A DNA stretch of 43,494 nucleotides, taken from assembly GCF_916715725.1 (NCBI RefSeq), contig NZ_CAKAPD010000015.1, forward strand, positions 1 to 43,494, read 5' to 3'. This DNA comes from an uncultured Rothia sp. (GTDB taxonomy: Bacteria; Actinomycetota; Actinomycetes; Actinomycetales; Micrococcaceae). The notes under the pieces were generated by a model. It was not told where the DNA came from. It ran no database searches and saw nothing but the letters and a program-made list of their open reading frames with translations. The translations under genes were made by a program, and so were the position numbers. Shown in pieces: positions 31,375 through 40,314 of the stretch. Every line of letters starts with the position of its first letter. Within the stretch, counting starts at the first letter, position 1.

Positions 31375-32121
31375 TTACTCTGCGGACTCAGCCTCAGCAG
31401 TTTCTTCTACAGCGGATTCGTTCTCTGCAGATTCGTTCTCAGCGGACTCGACAGACTCAGCAGATTCCTCTGCCTCAGTATCCTCAGCAAAGTCTGCGTT
31501 TTCCTCCACGGCGTTCTCCTGCAGGTCCTCGGGGCGAACACGGTCAGCCCACGGCACCCAATCCGGCGCAATCAATGCATCGTCACCGGGTAGCAGACCG
31601 ACCTCGCAAATCGTTGCCACGCGGGAGCGAGGCGCACGCGAGAGGGTCGCAAACCAGAACCAGCCGCGGTAACCAGGCAGGGTGCACTCGAAGAGGTGAG
31701 TGCTCAGGCGCTCCTCCTCGGCGCGTACGTGGTGTACCAGTCCGATAGCGTGCGCCGGGGCGATCTCCTGAACGCCCTGCAGCGCCACGTCCTTGGCGGC
31801 GGCAAGAATCTCATCCACCTTGGAGGTGCGGCGCAGCTTGTGCGGAACACCCAGGGAGGGGGCGCCCACCTCTTCATCCAGCGGGGTGAAAGGGTCGGGG
31901 GTGGAGTCTTCGGTCTTCTCCGCGTTCTCTGCCGGCGCTTCCTCAGCGGCTGCTTCTTCAGCGGCCGCAGGTTCCTCGGCGTTCACGGAGGGCTGAGTCT
32001 CAGCAGGTACAGCGCTACCCTCGTTAGTGCTCTCAGGCGCGGCAGAAGGCGCAACGGACTCTGCGGGCGCGTCAGTAGCGGGCGTAGTTTCGGGGAGCAG
32101 TTCAATAACCTGTTCAGACAT
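31375..32121 (-). CDS. DUF3027 family protein
   Basis: This 248-residue protein has a central DUF3027 domain (about 95-195): HKLRRTSKVDEILAAAKDVA, VVHHVRAEEERLSTHLFEC-like sequence and CTLPGYRGWFWFATLSRAPR, ending LLPGDDALIAPDWVPWADR. Both tails are acidic, Ala/Glu-rich and probably disordered. The start at 32121 has AGGGG just upstream and gives the full domain. DUF3027 is actinobacterial and of unknown function. It is commonly next to a DUF2530 gene in divergent orientation, as here. Confidence 0.88.
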   Translation of the reverse strand: MSEQVIELLPETTPATDAPAESVAPSAAPESTNEGSAVPAETQPSVNAEEPAAAEEAAAEEAPAENAEKTEDSTPDPFTPLDEEVGAPSLGVPHKLRRTSKVDEILAAAKDVALQGVQEIAPAHAIGLVHHVRAEEERLSTHLFECTLPGYRGWFWFATLSRAPRSRVATICEVGLLPGDDALIAPDWVPWADRVRPEDLQENAVEENADFAEDTEAEESAESVESAENESAENESAVEETAEAESAE

Positions 32122-32249
32122 ACCCCTATTAAAGCATCTCGCGTGCACAAACAGTGCGGTCGCTCCCCTAAGCTTCACATACGCTGTGAATTTGGGTCTC
32201 AAACCGCTAAATCTGGGGCTTCGCCCACGAACAGCTGTGTGTGAGCTGA

Positions 32250-32255
32250 TACCGT
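32250..32255 (+). promoter_or_regulatory. -10 box of a likely leaderless small membrane protein gene
   Basis: TACCGT ends 7 bases before the ATG with no ribosome site. Confidence 0.4.
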
Positions 32256-32262
32256 TAAATTC

Positions 32263-32535
32263 ATGAGTAATGAACCCGTACAGGACATGCGCAGCACCGC
32301 AGACCAGGCGCCCGCGCCCCTTCCCTACGCTGGAGCCATCCGCTGGCTCGGCGCAGGCGGTGCGCTTCTCGCCCTGATTTGCCTGCTCACCGGAGTCGCC
32401 ATGCTCGTGATGAAGTGGGTTGGGGCAGCGCCGCCCGCCCTCATGAGCCAGATTCCGCTGGTCCTCCTCCCCGTTGCCTTTATTGCCCTCATGGCCGCAC
32501 TTATTCTGTCGGTCATGCGCCGCAACAAGGCATAA
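32263..32535 (+). CDS. Small two-helix membrane protein (DUF2530-like)
   Basis: This 90-residue protein has two membrane helices (about 28-50 and 62-83) and a basic C-terminus (RRNKA). Size, topology and position opposite a DUF3027 gene fit DUF2530, an actinobacterial family of unknown function. The sequence itself is only weakly diagnostic. Confidence 0.7.
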   Translation: MSNEPVQDMRSTADQAPAPLPYAGAIRWLGAGGALLALICLLTGVAMLVMKWVGAAPPALMSQIPLVLLPVAFIALMAALILSVMRRNKA

Positions 32536-32611
32536 AAATTTGAGCCGCAAGCTCACACACACATCATTCACTTATCAAGTACAGCCTGCCATTCAGAGAG
32601 AAAGATAGAGT

Positions 32612-33316
32612 ATGTCTGCTGAAGCAAAACTCCTAGTCGTCGATGACGAGTTCAACATTCTTGAACTGCTCGCCACCTCCCTGCGTTTCGCCGGTTTTGA
32701 AGTAGTCACCGCCGGCAACGGCCGCGAAGCCCTCGAAAAGGCACACGCCGAAAACCCCGACCTCATCGTCTTGGACGTCATGATGCCCGGCATGGACGGC
32801 TTCGAGGTAACCCGCCGCCTGCGCGAAAACGGCACCACCACCCCCGTGCTCTTCCTGACCGCGAAGGACGCCACCGAGGACAAGGTCACCGGTCTGGGCG
32901 CTGGCGGCGACGACTACGTCACCAAGCCCTTCTCCCTCGACGAGGTTATTGCCCGCATCCGCGCCATTCTGCGCCGTAGCCGTAGCGTCCAGGAAGAGGA
33001 CGACGCCGTACTGCGCGTTGACGCCCTCACCCTGAACGTGGACACCCACGAGGTGTTCCTCGGTGACGAAGAGATTGACCTCTCCCCCACCGAGTTCAAC
33101 CTGCTGCACTACCTGATGCTCAACGCCAACCGCGTGCTGTCCAAGGCACAGATCCTCGACCATGTGTGGGAGTACGACTTCAACGGCGACTCCTCCATCG
33201 TCGAGTCCTACATTTCGTACCTGCGCCGCAAGATTGACAACAACCGCGAAAACCACGAGCCGCTCATCCACACCAAGCGCGGTGTGGGCTACATGATTCG
33301 CGGTTCTCGAGGCTAA
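32612..33316 (+). CDS. OmpR/PhoB-type response regulator
   Basis: This 234-residue regulator has a receiver domain with the acidic pair DD (11-12), phospho-acceptor D55 in LIVLDVMMPG, T83 and K105 (VTKPF), followed by a winged-helix DNA-binding domain (EIDLSPTEFNLLHYLM to GVGYMIR). It is phosphorylated by the kinase encoded one base downstream. The target genes are not visible from sequence. It resembles the actinobacterial TcrX/PrrA-like group, but I do not assign a name. Confidence 0.95.
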   Translation: MSAEAKLLVVDDEFNILELLATSLRFAGFEVVTAGNGREALEKAHAENPDLIVLDVMMPGMDGFEVTRRLRENGTTTPVLFLTAKDATEDKVTGLGAGGDDYVTKPFSLDEVIARIRAILRRSRSVQEEDDAVLRVDALTLNVDTHEVFLGDEEIDLSPTEFNLLHYLMLNANRVLSKAQILDHVWEYDFNGDSSIVESYISYLRRKIDNNRENHEPLIHTKRGVGYMIRGSRG

Positions 33317-33317
33317 C

Positions 33318-34817
33318 GTGGCGCTCAAACCCCTCGACCGGATCCCTCAGTCTCTCTCCCTTCGCACCCAGCTAGTGCTCATCACCTCCATGCTCATCGC
33401 CCTCTCCATCGCGGTGACGAGCCTGGTGGCAATTTCCGCTCTGCGCGCCCAGATGGTGCACCAGCTGGACGAAGAGATGAAGAACAGCGCCCCCTCGCTC
33501 GTGCAGTTGGCGACCGTGCGCCCCTCCGGCAATCAGGAGCAATCCCTGAGCACCTACCGCCTGTACCTGCTCGATAAGGACGGCAACGTACTGTACTCGC
33601 TCAAGTCCGAGGACAGTGAACAGTTCAGCGAGCCGGCGCTGCAGGGCTGGACCGAAGAGAAGGTTCGCAAGCAAAACGAGGAGGCGGTCACCGTCAATTC
33701 GGTGGGTAGTTCCTCCGATTGGCGTGTGCTCGCCGTACCCATCGAGTCGAATGATTCCTCCGGGCTGACGGAGGCGGCATCCCTGATTATTGCCATGCCG
33801 TTGAAGCAGACCAACCAGGTGGTTGCCCTCGTGGGCGTGCTGACCTTCGCGTTTGGTTTGGCGACTCTTGCCTCCGCCATCGCGATGACCTGGGTGATTG
33901 TGACCCGCACTTTCGAACCGCTCGCACGTGTGGAGCAGACCGCCGCCAAGATTGCCGCCGGCGACCTCTCACAGCGTATTGAGGACTACAACCCCAGCAA
34001 CGAGATCGGTAACCTCGCGGTCTCGCTGAACACGATGCTCGCCCAAATTGAAGTGCTCTTCAAAGCCCGCGAGAAGAGCGAGGCGAAAATGCGCCGCTTC
34101 GTGGGTGACGCTTCGCATGAGTTGCGTACCCCACTGGTCAGTATTCGAGGCTACTCGGAGCTGTACCGTCAGGGCGCGTTACCGACCGATGAGGCTGTCG
34201 CTACCGCAATGAGCCGCATCGAATCAGAGTCCAAGCGTATGGGTCAGCTCGTGGAAGACCTGCTGACCCTGGCGCGTATTGATGAGCGCCGCGAATCCAA
34301 GCTGGCGCCCTTCGACCTGTTCAACCTGGCTGTGGACGCTAGTAACGACGCCTACGCTACGGCACCCGATCGTGCGGTGTCCCTGGTGGGTCTGAATGAA
34401 GAGGTGGCGCCGACCTCCGCAACCGTGCTCGGCGACGAATCACGCCTGCGTCAGGTCGTGGCGAACCTGCTGACCAACGCCATGCGTTACACCCCCGACG
34501 GCTCTCCCCTGGAGATTGCGGTGGGCGTGCGCGAAGAGGTTCCCGGCTTCCCGCTCTCCGTGCTGGAGGTGCGCGACCACGGCCCCGGCATTCACGGCGA
34601 GGACCGCGAGCGCGTGTTCGAGCGCTTCTACCGCACCGACACCTCGCGTTCGCGTGAGACCGGCGGTACGGGTCTGGGTCTGTCCATTGTGGCTGCGATT
34701 ATTGAGCAGCACGAGGGGAGGATCCACATTGAAGAGACCGACGGTGGCGGCGCTACCTTCGTGATTTCTTTGCCGTTCTACCCGCCGCCCGTCTCGGACG
34801 ATCAGCTGATGAAGTAG
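33318..34817 (+). CDS. Membrane sensor histidine kinase
   Basis: This 499-residue kinase has two membrane helices (about 18-41 and 169-195) around an extracellular sensor of some 125 residues, then HAMP (to about 250), the phospho-acceptor His in FVGDASHELRTP (H267), the N-box (VVANLLTNAMRYTPDG), DHGPGI and TGGTGLGLSIV. It starts with GTG one base after the regulator's stop, so the two are translated together. The sensor domain has no recognised ligand signature. Confidence 0.95.
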   Translation: MALKPLDRIPQSLSLRTQLVLITSMLIALSIAVTSLVAISALRAQMVHQLDEEMKNSAPSLVQLATVRPSGNQEQSLSTYRLYLLDKDGNVLYSLKSEDSEQFSEPALQGWTEEKVRKQNEEAVTVNSVGSSSDWRVLAVPIESNDSSGLTEAASLIIAMPLKQTNQVVALVGVLTFAFGLATLASAIAMTWVIVTRTFEPLARVEQTAAKIAAGDLSQRIEDYNPSNEIGNLAVSLNTMLAQIEVLFKAREKSEAKMRRFVGDASHELRTPLVSIRGYSELYRQGALPTDEAVATAMSRIESESKRMGQLVEDLLTLARIDERRESKLAPFDLFNLAVDASNDAYATAPDRAVSLVGLNEEVAPTSATVLGDESRLRQVVANLLTNAMRYTPDGSPLEIAVGVREEVPGFPLSVLEVRDHGPGIHGEDRERVFERFYRTDTSRSRETGGTGLGLSIVAAIIEQHEGRIHIEETDGGGATFVISLPFYPPPVSDDQLMK

Positions 34818-34828
34818 CACTGATGCAT

Positions 34829-34875
34829 AAACCCCCGGATTGTGGAACTTGAGTGTTCTACGGTTCGGGGGTTTT
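34829..34875 (+). terminator. Terminator of the two-component operon
   Basis: AAACCCCCG and CGGGGGTTTT arms with GGAAC/GTTC inner pairing. Confidence 0.85.
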
Positions 34876-35118
34876 GCTGTGCGCGTCATGGCGGCGTCAT
34901 TTTCAGGCTGGTTTTCGATTTTTTCGAGATGGTGGAGCCAACCTGGCGGTTTTATCCACAGATTTATCAATTCATCATTTTTTAGCTTATTTGATGCATT
35001 TTGAAAGATATAGTGATAACAAGCTTCCGGTCAGGAACTCAACCCTTCCCGAGATCCAAACCCCAAGCGCCACCCGGGGCAACCGCCCCACCTCACCTAA
35101 TCTCAAAGGAGAAAAACC
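34876..35118 (+). other. Promoter and leader region of the WXG100 gene
   Basis: AT-rich in its middle part. TATAGT at 35009-35014 is a candidate -10, which would give a leader of about 100 bases ending in AAAGGAG before the start. I see no gene or known RNA. Confidence 0.4.
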
Positions 35119-35409
35119 ATGGCACAGTTCAATGTCGATTCCGAAGTCATCGCAGCCAAGAGCGCACAGGCACGATCCTACGTCGCATCCATCACCGCAG
35201 ACGTCAACGGTATGACCGCCTCCCTGCACGACCTGCAGAGCTCCTGGACCGGCTCCGCATCCGCGAACTTCCAGGGCGTGCTGGACCAGTGGCACGCAAC
35301 CCAGCGCCAGGTCGAAGCATCCATCACCCAGATCAACGAGGCGCTCACCCGCGCTGGTGTGAACTACGCAGACACCGAGCAGGCTAACGCCTCCATGTTC
35401 GTCGGCTAA
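35119..35409 (+). CDS. WXG100 (ESAT-6-like) type VII secretion substrate
   Basis: This 96-residue helical hairpin protein has the central W43-T-G45 turn and the heptad-like helices typical of the WXG100 family. The C-terminus (GVNYADTEQANASMFVG) carries the YxxxD/E-type secretion signal. Such proteins are exported as dimers by an ESX/type VII system. No partner or EccC-type ATPase is encoded nearby, so it is an orphan here. The start has a strong AAAGGAG, suggesting high expression. Confidence 0.92.
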   Translation: MAQFNVDSEVIAAKSAQARSYVASITADVNGMTASLHDLQSSWTGSASANFQGVLDQWHATQRQVEASITQINEALTRAGVNYADTEQANASMFVG

Positions 35410-35533
35410 GGAGTCAGGGCAGCAAGCCCAGAACCCCACCCGCAGGCAGGCGGCAGACCGGGCGGTAAAGGTCCCGGCCGCACGGCATACCGCCTGCCAG
35501 GCTCGCCAGAAGGCGGCGAACATCTATTGAGAA

Positions 35534-35576
35534 AAACCCCGCCGCATCCTTGAATTTCAAGGATGCGGCGGGGTTT
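35534..35576 (+). terminator. Bidirectional terminator between the WXG100 and RNase HI genes
   Basis: AAACCCCGCCGCATCCTTGAA with its complement makes a nearly perfect long stem. A T-rich side exists on both strands, so it serves both convergent genes. Confidence 0.93.
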
Positions 35577-35628
35577 ATTGCATGAGAATTTTGAGAGCTC
35601 GGAAGCCCGTGAATCAGGCGATTGAACC

Positions 35629-37029
35629 TTATACTGCGGGGGTCTCCTGGCGGAAACGCAGACGCCACAGGCCGCGCTCAGCGTCGTAATGCCAGATGCT
35701 CGAACGGCTCACGCGACCGCGTGCGGTGGCAACCGCCGCCATGACCAGCACGCTGGAGGAATCCAGCACCTGCACGCCCTGCTTGAGCGGGGCGCCCTGC
35801 TGCGTGAAGGCGCGTTCGCGGTACTGCAGTACCGAGGAGCGCGACACCGACTTGCCGGTGGCGGTCACCCACACCAGACGCTCGTGCAGCATGGATTCCA
35901 GCTGCGCCGCTTCCATGACGGAGCCGCGGCTCTCCAGCAGCTGCTCAGCGGAGGCGGCTTCCTCGGGGTTCAGGGAAGGTGCGGCAGGCGCGGGTGCCAC
36001 CGGTGCAGGTTCAGCGGGCTGGGTAGGCGTAGCAGTCTGAACAGGTGCAACAGGCTGAGCGGGCGCTTCCTCCACGGGTGCTACAGCGGGTTCTGTCACC
36101 TGCTCTTCTGCGTGTTCTTCCGTCTCACCCAGCAGTTCCGCCGGGTCAACATCGTTCGGGTCCAGACCCGCGAACTCTTCCAGACCGATCAGGTCATCCT
36201 CTTCTTCCGCCTGTGCGGCGCTGGATGCCTGCTGAGCGGTCTCCTGCTGGCGTGCCAGCGCCTTTGCATCACGCTCGGCGGCGCGCTCCGCCGCGAGCGC
36301 CAGCTGCTCCTTGCGGGTGCGAACCGCCTCCGGGTCGGGGGCGTTCACCGCGGAGGCGGGGCGCAGCAGACCGGCCAGGCGCAGGCTCTCCACGCCGCGC
36401 TGGGCGTTCTCAATCTCGGCGGCGGTAAATTCCTGCACGGGCAGGTGGGTATCCGCGGAAGACTCAGAGAGTGCCGGTTCAGCCGCGGGAGCGTTCACAA
36501 TCGGCGCCTCAACAACCGGAGCCGCCGCAGGCTCAGCGACAGGTTCAGCAGAGACACCGAAGCCGGGACCGTGCGCGGGCTCGCGACCCTCCTGGTAGGC
36601 GCGCGCAGCACCATTCGCCAGGGAGTCCGCCTTCTCGTTGAGCTCGTGACCCGCGTGGCCCTTGACCCAAATAAACTCGTAGTCGCGGCCGGTCAGCGCC
36701 TTATCTAGCGCCTCCAGCAGGTCGCGGTTGAGCACGGGCTTGCCGTCGGACTTCTTCCAGCCCTTCTTCTTCCAGCCGGGCATCCACTTGGTCAGCGAGT
36801 TAATGACGTACTGGCTATCGCAGTACACGCGCAGCTTCGCCTCCGGGCGCGATGCGGTCGCCTCGAACAGATCCAGGACAGCCTTGAGCTCACCCATGTT
36901 GTTAGTGCCGTGCGCCCAGCCCCCGCTCGCCCAGTGGTCGTCGTCGATATACCATGCCCAGCCCGCCGGTCCGGGGTTGCCCAGCGCCGAGCCGTCTGCG
37001 GCGGCAATAATCTCTTGCGTGCTGTTCAC
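35629..37029 (-). CDS. rnhA: Ribonuclease HI fused to a DUF4440 (NTF2-like) domain
   Basis: This 466-residue protein has an N-terminal RNase HI (1-145) with all catalytic acids: D12 (AADGSALGNPG), E47 (NNMGEL), D71 (YCDSQY) and D135 (NEKADSLAN), plus the WVKGHAGH loop. It cuts RNA in RNA-DNA hybrids. A long Ala/Pro/Glu/Gln-rich linker (150-355) follows. The last about 110 residues resemble DUF4440/SnoaL-type domains, ending SRSSIWHYDAERGLWRLRFR and QETPA. The typical bacterial enzyme is about 155 residues, so this is a multi-domain form. The DUF4440 role is unknown; substrate recruitment or dimerisation are possibilities. It has the basic KKKGWKK handle seen in E. coli-type enzymes. Confidence 0.9.
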   Translation of the reverse strand: MNSTQEIIAAADGSALGNPGPAGWAWYIDDDHWASGGWAHGTNNMGELKAVLDLFEATASRPEAKLRVYCDSQYVINSLTKWMPGWKKKGWKKSDGKPVLNRDLLEALDKALTGRDYEFIWVKGHAGHELNEKADSLANGAARAYQEGREPAHGPGFGVSAEPVAEPAAAPVVEAPIVNAPAAEPALSESSADTHLPVQEFTAAEIENAQRGVESLRLAGLLRPASAVNAPDPEAVRTRKEQLALAAERAAERDAKALARQQETAQQASSAAQAEEEDDLIGLEEFAGLDPNDVDPAELLGETEEHAEEQVTEPAVAPVEEAPAQPVAPVQTATPTQPAEPAPVAPAPAAPSLNPEEAASAEQLLESRGSVMEAAQLESMLHERLVWVTATGKSVSRSSVLQYRERAFTQQGAPLKQGVQVLDSSSVLVMAAVATARGRVSRSSIWHYDAERGLWRLRFRQETPAV

Positions 37030-37187
37030 GGTACCTTCTTTCTGCGCCGCCCCTCTAGCGGGCGGCAGTCCGTAATGATGTCTGTGATGACTTTACCGCA
37101 CCGGCGGCGAGGGTGCGTAGCGGGCAGTCACGCCTGTGGACAACCTCAAGTAGCCTCGTAGCGCCAATTGCCCTAATGCGGGGCAGG

Positions 37188-37193
37188 TACACT
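37188..37193 (+). promoter_or_regulatory. -10 box of a likely leaderless PPTase gene
   Basis: TACACT ends 6 bases before the ATG at 37200 with no ribosome site. This favours that start over an upstream in-frame ATG. Confidence 0.5.
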
Positions 37194-37199
37194 AAACCT

Positions 37200-38240
37200 A
37201 TGAGCTATTCTGCCCCCGAAACACCCAGCGCACAGCGCCCGGAGCACCCTACCGCCCGCCCGAGCGAGCGCGTGCAGATTTTCGCTCTTCCCACCCGCAC
37301 CATGTACGGTTCCCTGCGTTTTAGCTGGTTGAGCTACCTGGGGCTTGCTGAGCAGCAGCATGCGGCGCAGTTGCCGACCTCCACGGCGGCGGTCAGCTAC
37401 CTGAGCACTCAGGCGCTCATGCGTGCCATGGCGGCGGCTCGTTTAGATGTGCCTTCCAGTGCCGCTTCTGAGATTGAGGTAGATCGCTCCTGCACCCTGT
37501 GCACCAGCGGCAAGAAGCACGGTAAGCCGCGTATTGCGGGCGTGAATTTCAATATGTCGCAGGTGAATCCGCTGGTGGTGGGGGCTTTTAGCCGCAACCC
37601 TTCGGCGGTGCTCGGGGTGGATGTTGAGACCCTGGATGCGCGCCTGTTCTCCGGTTTTGCGCGTCTGGCGCTCTCCAATGAAGAACGTGCATTCTATGAG
37701 CGGGTGGCGCAGGAACGCCCCGCACCCGTACTGCACCTGCTCTCGGTGGCGCTATGGACCGCTAAGGAGGCGGTGCTTAAGGCGACCGGTCACGGTCTGA
37801 GCGTGGTGCCGTCCCTGGTTCGGGTGCAGTTTAGCGAGCAGCTGCTGGACGCCCTCGAACTCGCCATGACCGAGGAACCACTGGGCGAGATTGCCGACGA
37901 TGAGGCTCTGAGCGGGGGTACTTCGCACACCCCCGACCCGACCGCCCTGCGTGTACTGACTCAGGACAGTTTGACCACCAGCGCGTCCTTTAGCGCACCC
38001 GCGGCTCAGGGCGGTGAGGCTATTGAGCGTAGCTTTAGCCTGCAGTGGGTACCCGTGGCGCTACCCGACACTGAGAACCCCGAGCAGGCACAGAAGATGC
38101 TCATCGCTCTGGCTGTGGAGAACCCTGCCGAGGGTGAGCCAGCCCAGATTGAGCCAGCCCAGGGCGAGCCCGCGCAGCTTGAGGTCGAGCTTCTGCCCGT
38201 TGCCACTCCCCTGGAACTCAAGCGCCTACTCACCGATTAG
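37200..38240 (+). CDS. Sfp-type 4'-phosphopantetheinyl transferase
   Basis: This 346-residue enzyme should load the phosphopantetheine arm of CoA onto carrier proteins. It has GVDVETLDAR (metal-binding Asp and Glu) and WTAKEAVLKATGHGLS, the two signature motifs of the Sfp/EntD group. It is longer than usual because of about 110 extra C-terminal residues with an Ala/Glu/Pro/Gln repeat (EPAQIEPAQGEPAQLE). It is convergent with the catecholate siderophore genes, so it probably activates the carrier domains of that pathway. The carriers are not in this window. Confidence 0.88.
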   Translation: MSYSAPETPSAQRPEHPTARPSERVQIFALPTRTMYGSLRFSWLSYLGLAEQQHAAQLPTSTAAVSYLSTQALMRAMAAARLDVPSSAASEIEVDRSCTLCTSGKKHGKPRIAGVNFNMSQVNPLVVGAFSRNPSAVLGVDVETLDARLFSGFARLALSNEERAFYERVAQERPAPVLHLLSVALWTAKEAVLKATGHGLSVVPSLVRVQFSEQLLDALELAMTEEPLGEIADDEALSGGTSHTPDPTALRVLTQDSLTTSASFSAPAAQGGEAIERSFSLQWVPVALPDTENPEQAQKMLIALAVENPAEGEPAQIEPAQGEPAQLEVELLPVATPLELKRLLTD

Positions 38241-38263
38241 CCACGCCCCCTAACAGCTCATAC

Positions 38264-38312
38264 AACGACTGAACGCGCCCGCCATGGTAGCGAGCGCGTT
38301 CAGTCGTTTTAT
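38264..38312 (+). terminator. Terminator between the PPTase and dhbC genes
   Basis: A perfect AACGACTGAACGCGC stem with a 15-base loop, followed by TTATT. It lies between the convergent PPTase and isochorismate synthase genes and may serve both. Confidence 0.9.
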
Positions 38313-38379
38313 TCTGCTGTTTTATTCAGCCGTTGCATTCCACCTCATCAAAGCGTTCAAGCCAGTACCTACACAGCGC

Positions 38380-39483
38380 CTATGGGGTATCCTCACCCAG
38401 GGTATCCACGCCCAGGGCGCGACCAAAGCTACCGAGCTTCGTGCCGGTCTCCGTGTGCTCCAGCTCCGGGTCAGACTCAGCCACAATACCCGCGCCCGCG
38501 TACAGCACCGCCTCGTCCGGGCTGACCTGGGCGCAACGCAGCACCAGCGCCCACTCGCCGTTACCCTCGGCGTCCATGTAGCCGACCAGGCCGCCAAAGT
38601 AGCGGCGCTCGAAAGACTCCAGCTGGCGAATCAGCTCCAGCGCCTTCTCAGTGGGGGCACCGCAAATCGCGGGAGTCGGGTGGATTGCGCGGGCACCGTC
38701 CAGGCAGGTCAAACCCTCCTTCAGCACACCGTCGATGGGGGTCGCCAGGTGCCAAAGCTGCGGGGTCTGCAGCAGCGAGGGCACCTGCGGCACGTTCAGC
38801 TCCTCGGCGATGGGTGCCAGGCGCTCGGCAATATCGTTGATGACGTAGGCGTGCTCGTGGCGGTCCTTCGGCGAGGCGAACAGGCGGTCACGAATCGCCT
38901 CGTCCTCGGCGCTACCGGGCTCGGCAATGCGCGGGGCGCTACCGGCAAGCGGGTGGGTCTTGAAGGCGCGGCCCTCGGTGCGAAACACCAGCTCCGGGGA
39001 GGCACCCATCAGGTAGCTTCCGTTCATGCCGCGCTCGCCCTCGGGCAGGCGCACCGCAAAGTTGAATGCGGAACGCTGCTGGGCGCGCAGGTTGTTGTAC
39101 AGCGCCTCCAGGTTGAGGGCGCCGGGAGCATAGCGGGCGGTCAGCACGCGCGAAAGCACAATCTTGCTCAGCTCACCCGCCTTCATGCGCTCCACTGCGG
39201 TCGCCACGGCGGCACGGAACCGGTCGTTCTGGCGGCCGGTTACCGACACGGGCTCGGCCAGCTTCACGGTGTGCTCGGGGACGGGCACCTCCTCTTCCTC
39301 AAAGCGCTCGGGGACGAAGAGGTAGGCGGGGGCCCCCGGGTCGAAGGGGATGAGGCCCACGACGGCGGTGCCGGCGCGTTTTGCCTCGTCCAGGGCGTTA
39401 TCAAAGGTGACAGGGGTCATCGCACCGGCGGCGCGGAGTACGCGGGTGCCGGTGGCAAAGATAAAGTCAGGAAGGTTCGTCAT
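38380..39483 (-). CDS. dhbC: Isochorismate synthase
   Basis: This enzyme of about 367 residues converts chorismate to isochorismate, the first step of 2,3-dihydroxybenzoate synthesis. The chorismate-binding fold is clear: KIVLSRVL, GASPELVF, HPLAGSAPR, EHAYVINDI, HPTPAICGAPTEKA, FERRYFGGLVGY and AGAGIVAESDPELEHTETGTKL. The gene is the last of three (isochorismatase, dehydrogenase, synthase). The start is uncertain: an ATG at 39483 fits the family N-terminus, but another at 39522 lies 25 bases after the previous stop. Neither has a strong ribosome site. It could instead feed menaquinone, but its neighbours point to the siderophore. Confidence 0.92.
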   Translation of the reverse strand: MTNLPDFIFATGTRVLRAAGAMTPVTFDNALDEAKRAGTAVVGLIPFDPGAPAYLFVPERFEEEEVPVPEHTVKLAEPVSVTGRQNDRFRAAVATAVERMKAGELSKIVLSRVLTARYAPGALNLEALYNNLRAQQRSAFNFAVRLPEGERGMNGSYLMGASPELVFRTEGRAFKTHPLAGSAPRIAEPGSAEDEAIRDRLFASPKDRHEHAYVINDIAERLAPIAEELNVPQVPSLLQTPQLWHLATPIDGVLKEGLTCLDGARAIHPTPAICGAPTEKALELIRQLESFERRYFGGLVGYMDAEGNGEWALVLRCAQVSPDEAVLYAGAGIVAESDPELEHTETGTKLGSFGRALGVDTLGEDTP

Positions 39484-39546
39484 CGTACTTCTATCAGTGG
39501 TGTGTAGGTTCGCGCCGGGCATCTAAACGCCGGACGCGGAGTGCCG

Positions 39547-40314
39547 TTAGAGGGTCGCGCCGCCGTCGGCGACGATCTCCTGCATGGTGATGTGGCGTGC
39601 CGCCTCCGAAATGAGGAAAGCGTTCACCGAAGCGATATCCTCCGGGTCGGCAATACGGCGCAGCGGAATGCCCAGGCGGAAGGTTTCCGGGTTACCGGCA
39701 ACCGGCAGGGCGGAGCGGTCCTCGCCCTCCCAGGCGTCGGTCACCATGGGGGTTCGGGTGGTGCCGGGGCAGACCGAGTTCACGCGAATACCGTGCGCGG
39801 CAAGCTGCAGACCGAAGCTGGAACTCACGCGTGCCGCCGACGCCTTGGACGCACCGTAGGCGCCGAACTCCGCGCGGGGCACACGCGCCGCATTGGAGGC
39901 AACCGTCACCAGGGAGCGGCTGTTGGTCGGGTCGGACTCCTGCTGGTCAATCATGATGCGGGCGAATTCGCGCAGGCACAGGAACACGCCGTCGGAGTTG
40001 ACCGCGTGCAGGCGCTTCCAGGTGGCGAAGCTGGTTTCCAGCAGCGGCTGACTGTGGGCGATACCCGCGGCGAGCACCGCGCCGGTGATGGGTTCGTCAA
40101 GCGCCGCAACGGCTTCTGCGAGGGCGGTGACGGACTCTTCGCTCGTAACGTCTACAGCGCGGTAGCGGAAGATGGCGTCCCCGTAGGTGCCGAAGGAGGC
40201 AATGGGCTGTTCCGCCAGGTCAGCCGCAAATACCGAATAGCCGTTCTTAATGAGCTGGTGGACGGTAGCCTCACCAATACCACCGTTCGCGCCGGTCACA
40301 ATCACCCAGCTCAT
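39547..40314 (-). CDS. dhbA: 2,3-dihydro-2,3-dihydroxybenzoate dehydrogenase
   Basis: This 255-residue short-chain dehydrogenase has TGANGGIG (7-14), N106, S140, Y153 and K157 (YGASK) and an EntA-like end, HITMQEIVADGGATL. It oxidises 2,3-dihydro-DHB to 2,3-dihydroxybenzoate with NAD. Its ATG overlaps the isochorismatase stop (ATGA), so translation is coupled. Confidence 0.93.
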   Translation of the reverse strand: MSWVIVTGANGGIGEATVHQLIKNGYSVFAADLAEQPIASFGTYGDAIFRYRAVDVTSEESVTALAEAVAALDEPITGAVLAAGIAHSQPLLETSFATWKRLHAVNSDGVFLCLREFARIMIDQQESDPTNSRSLVTVASNAARVPRAEFGAYGASKASAARVSSSFGLQLAAHGIRVNSVCPGTTRTPMVTDAWEGEDRSALPVAGNPETFRLGIPLRRIADPEDIASVNAFLISEAARHITMQEIVADGGATL

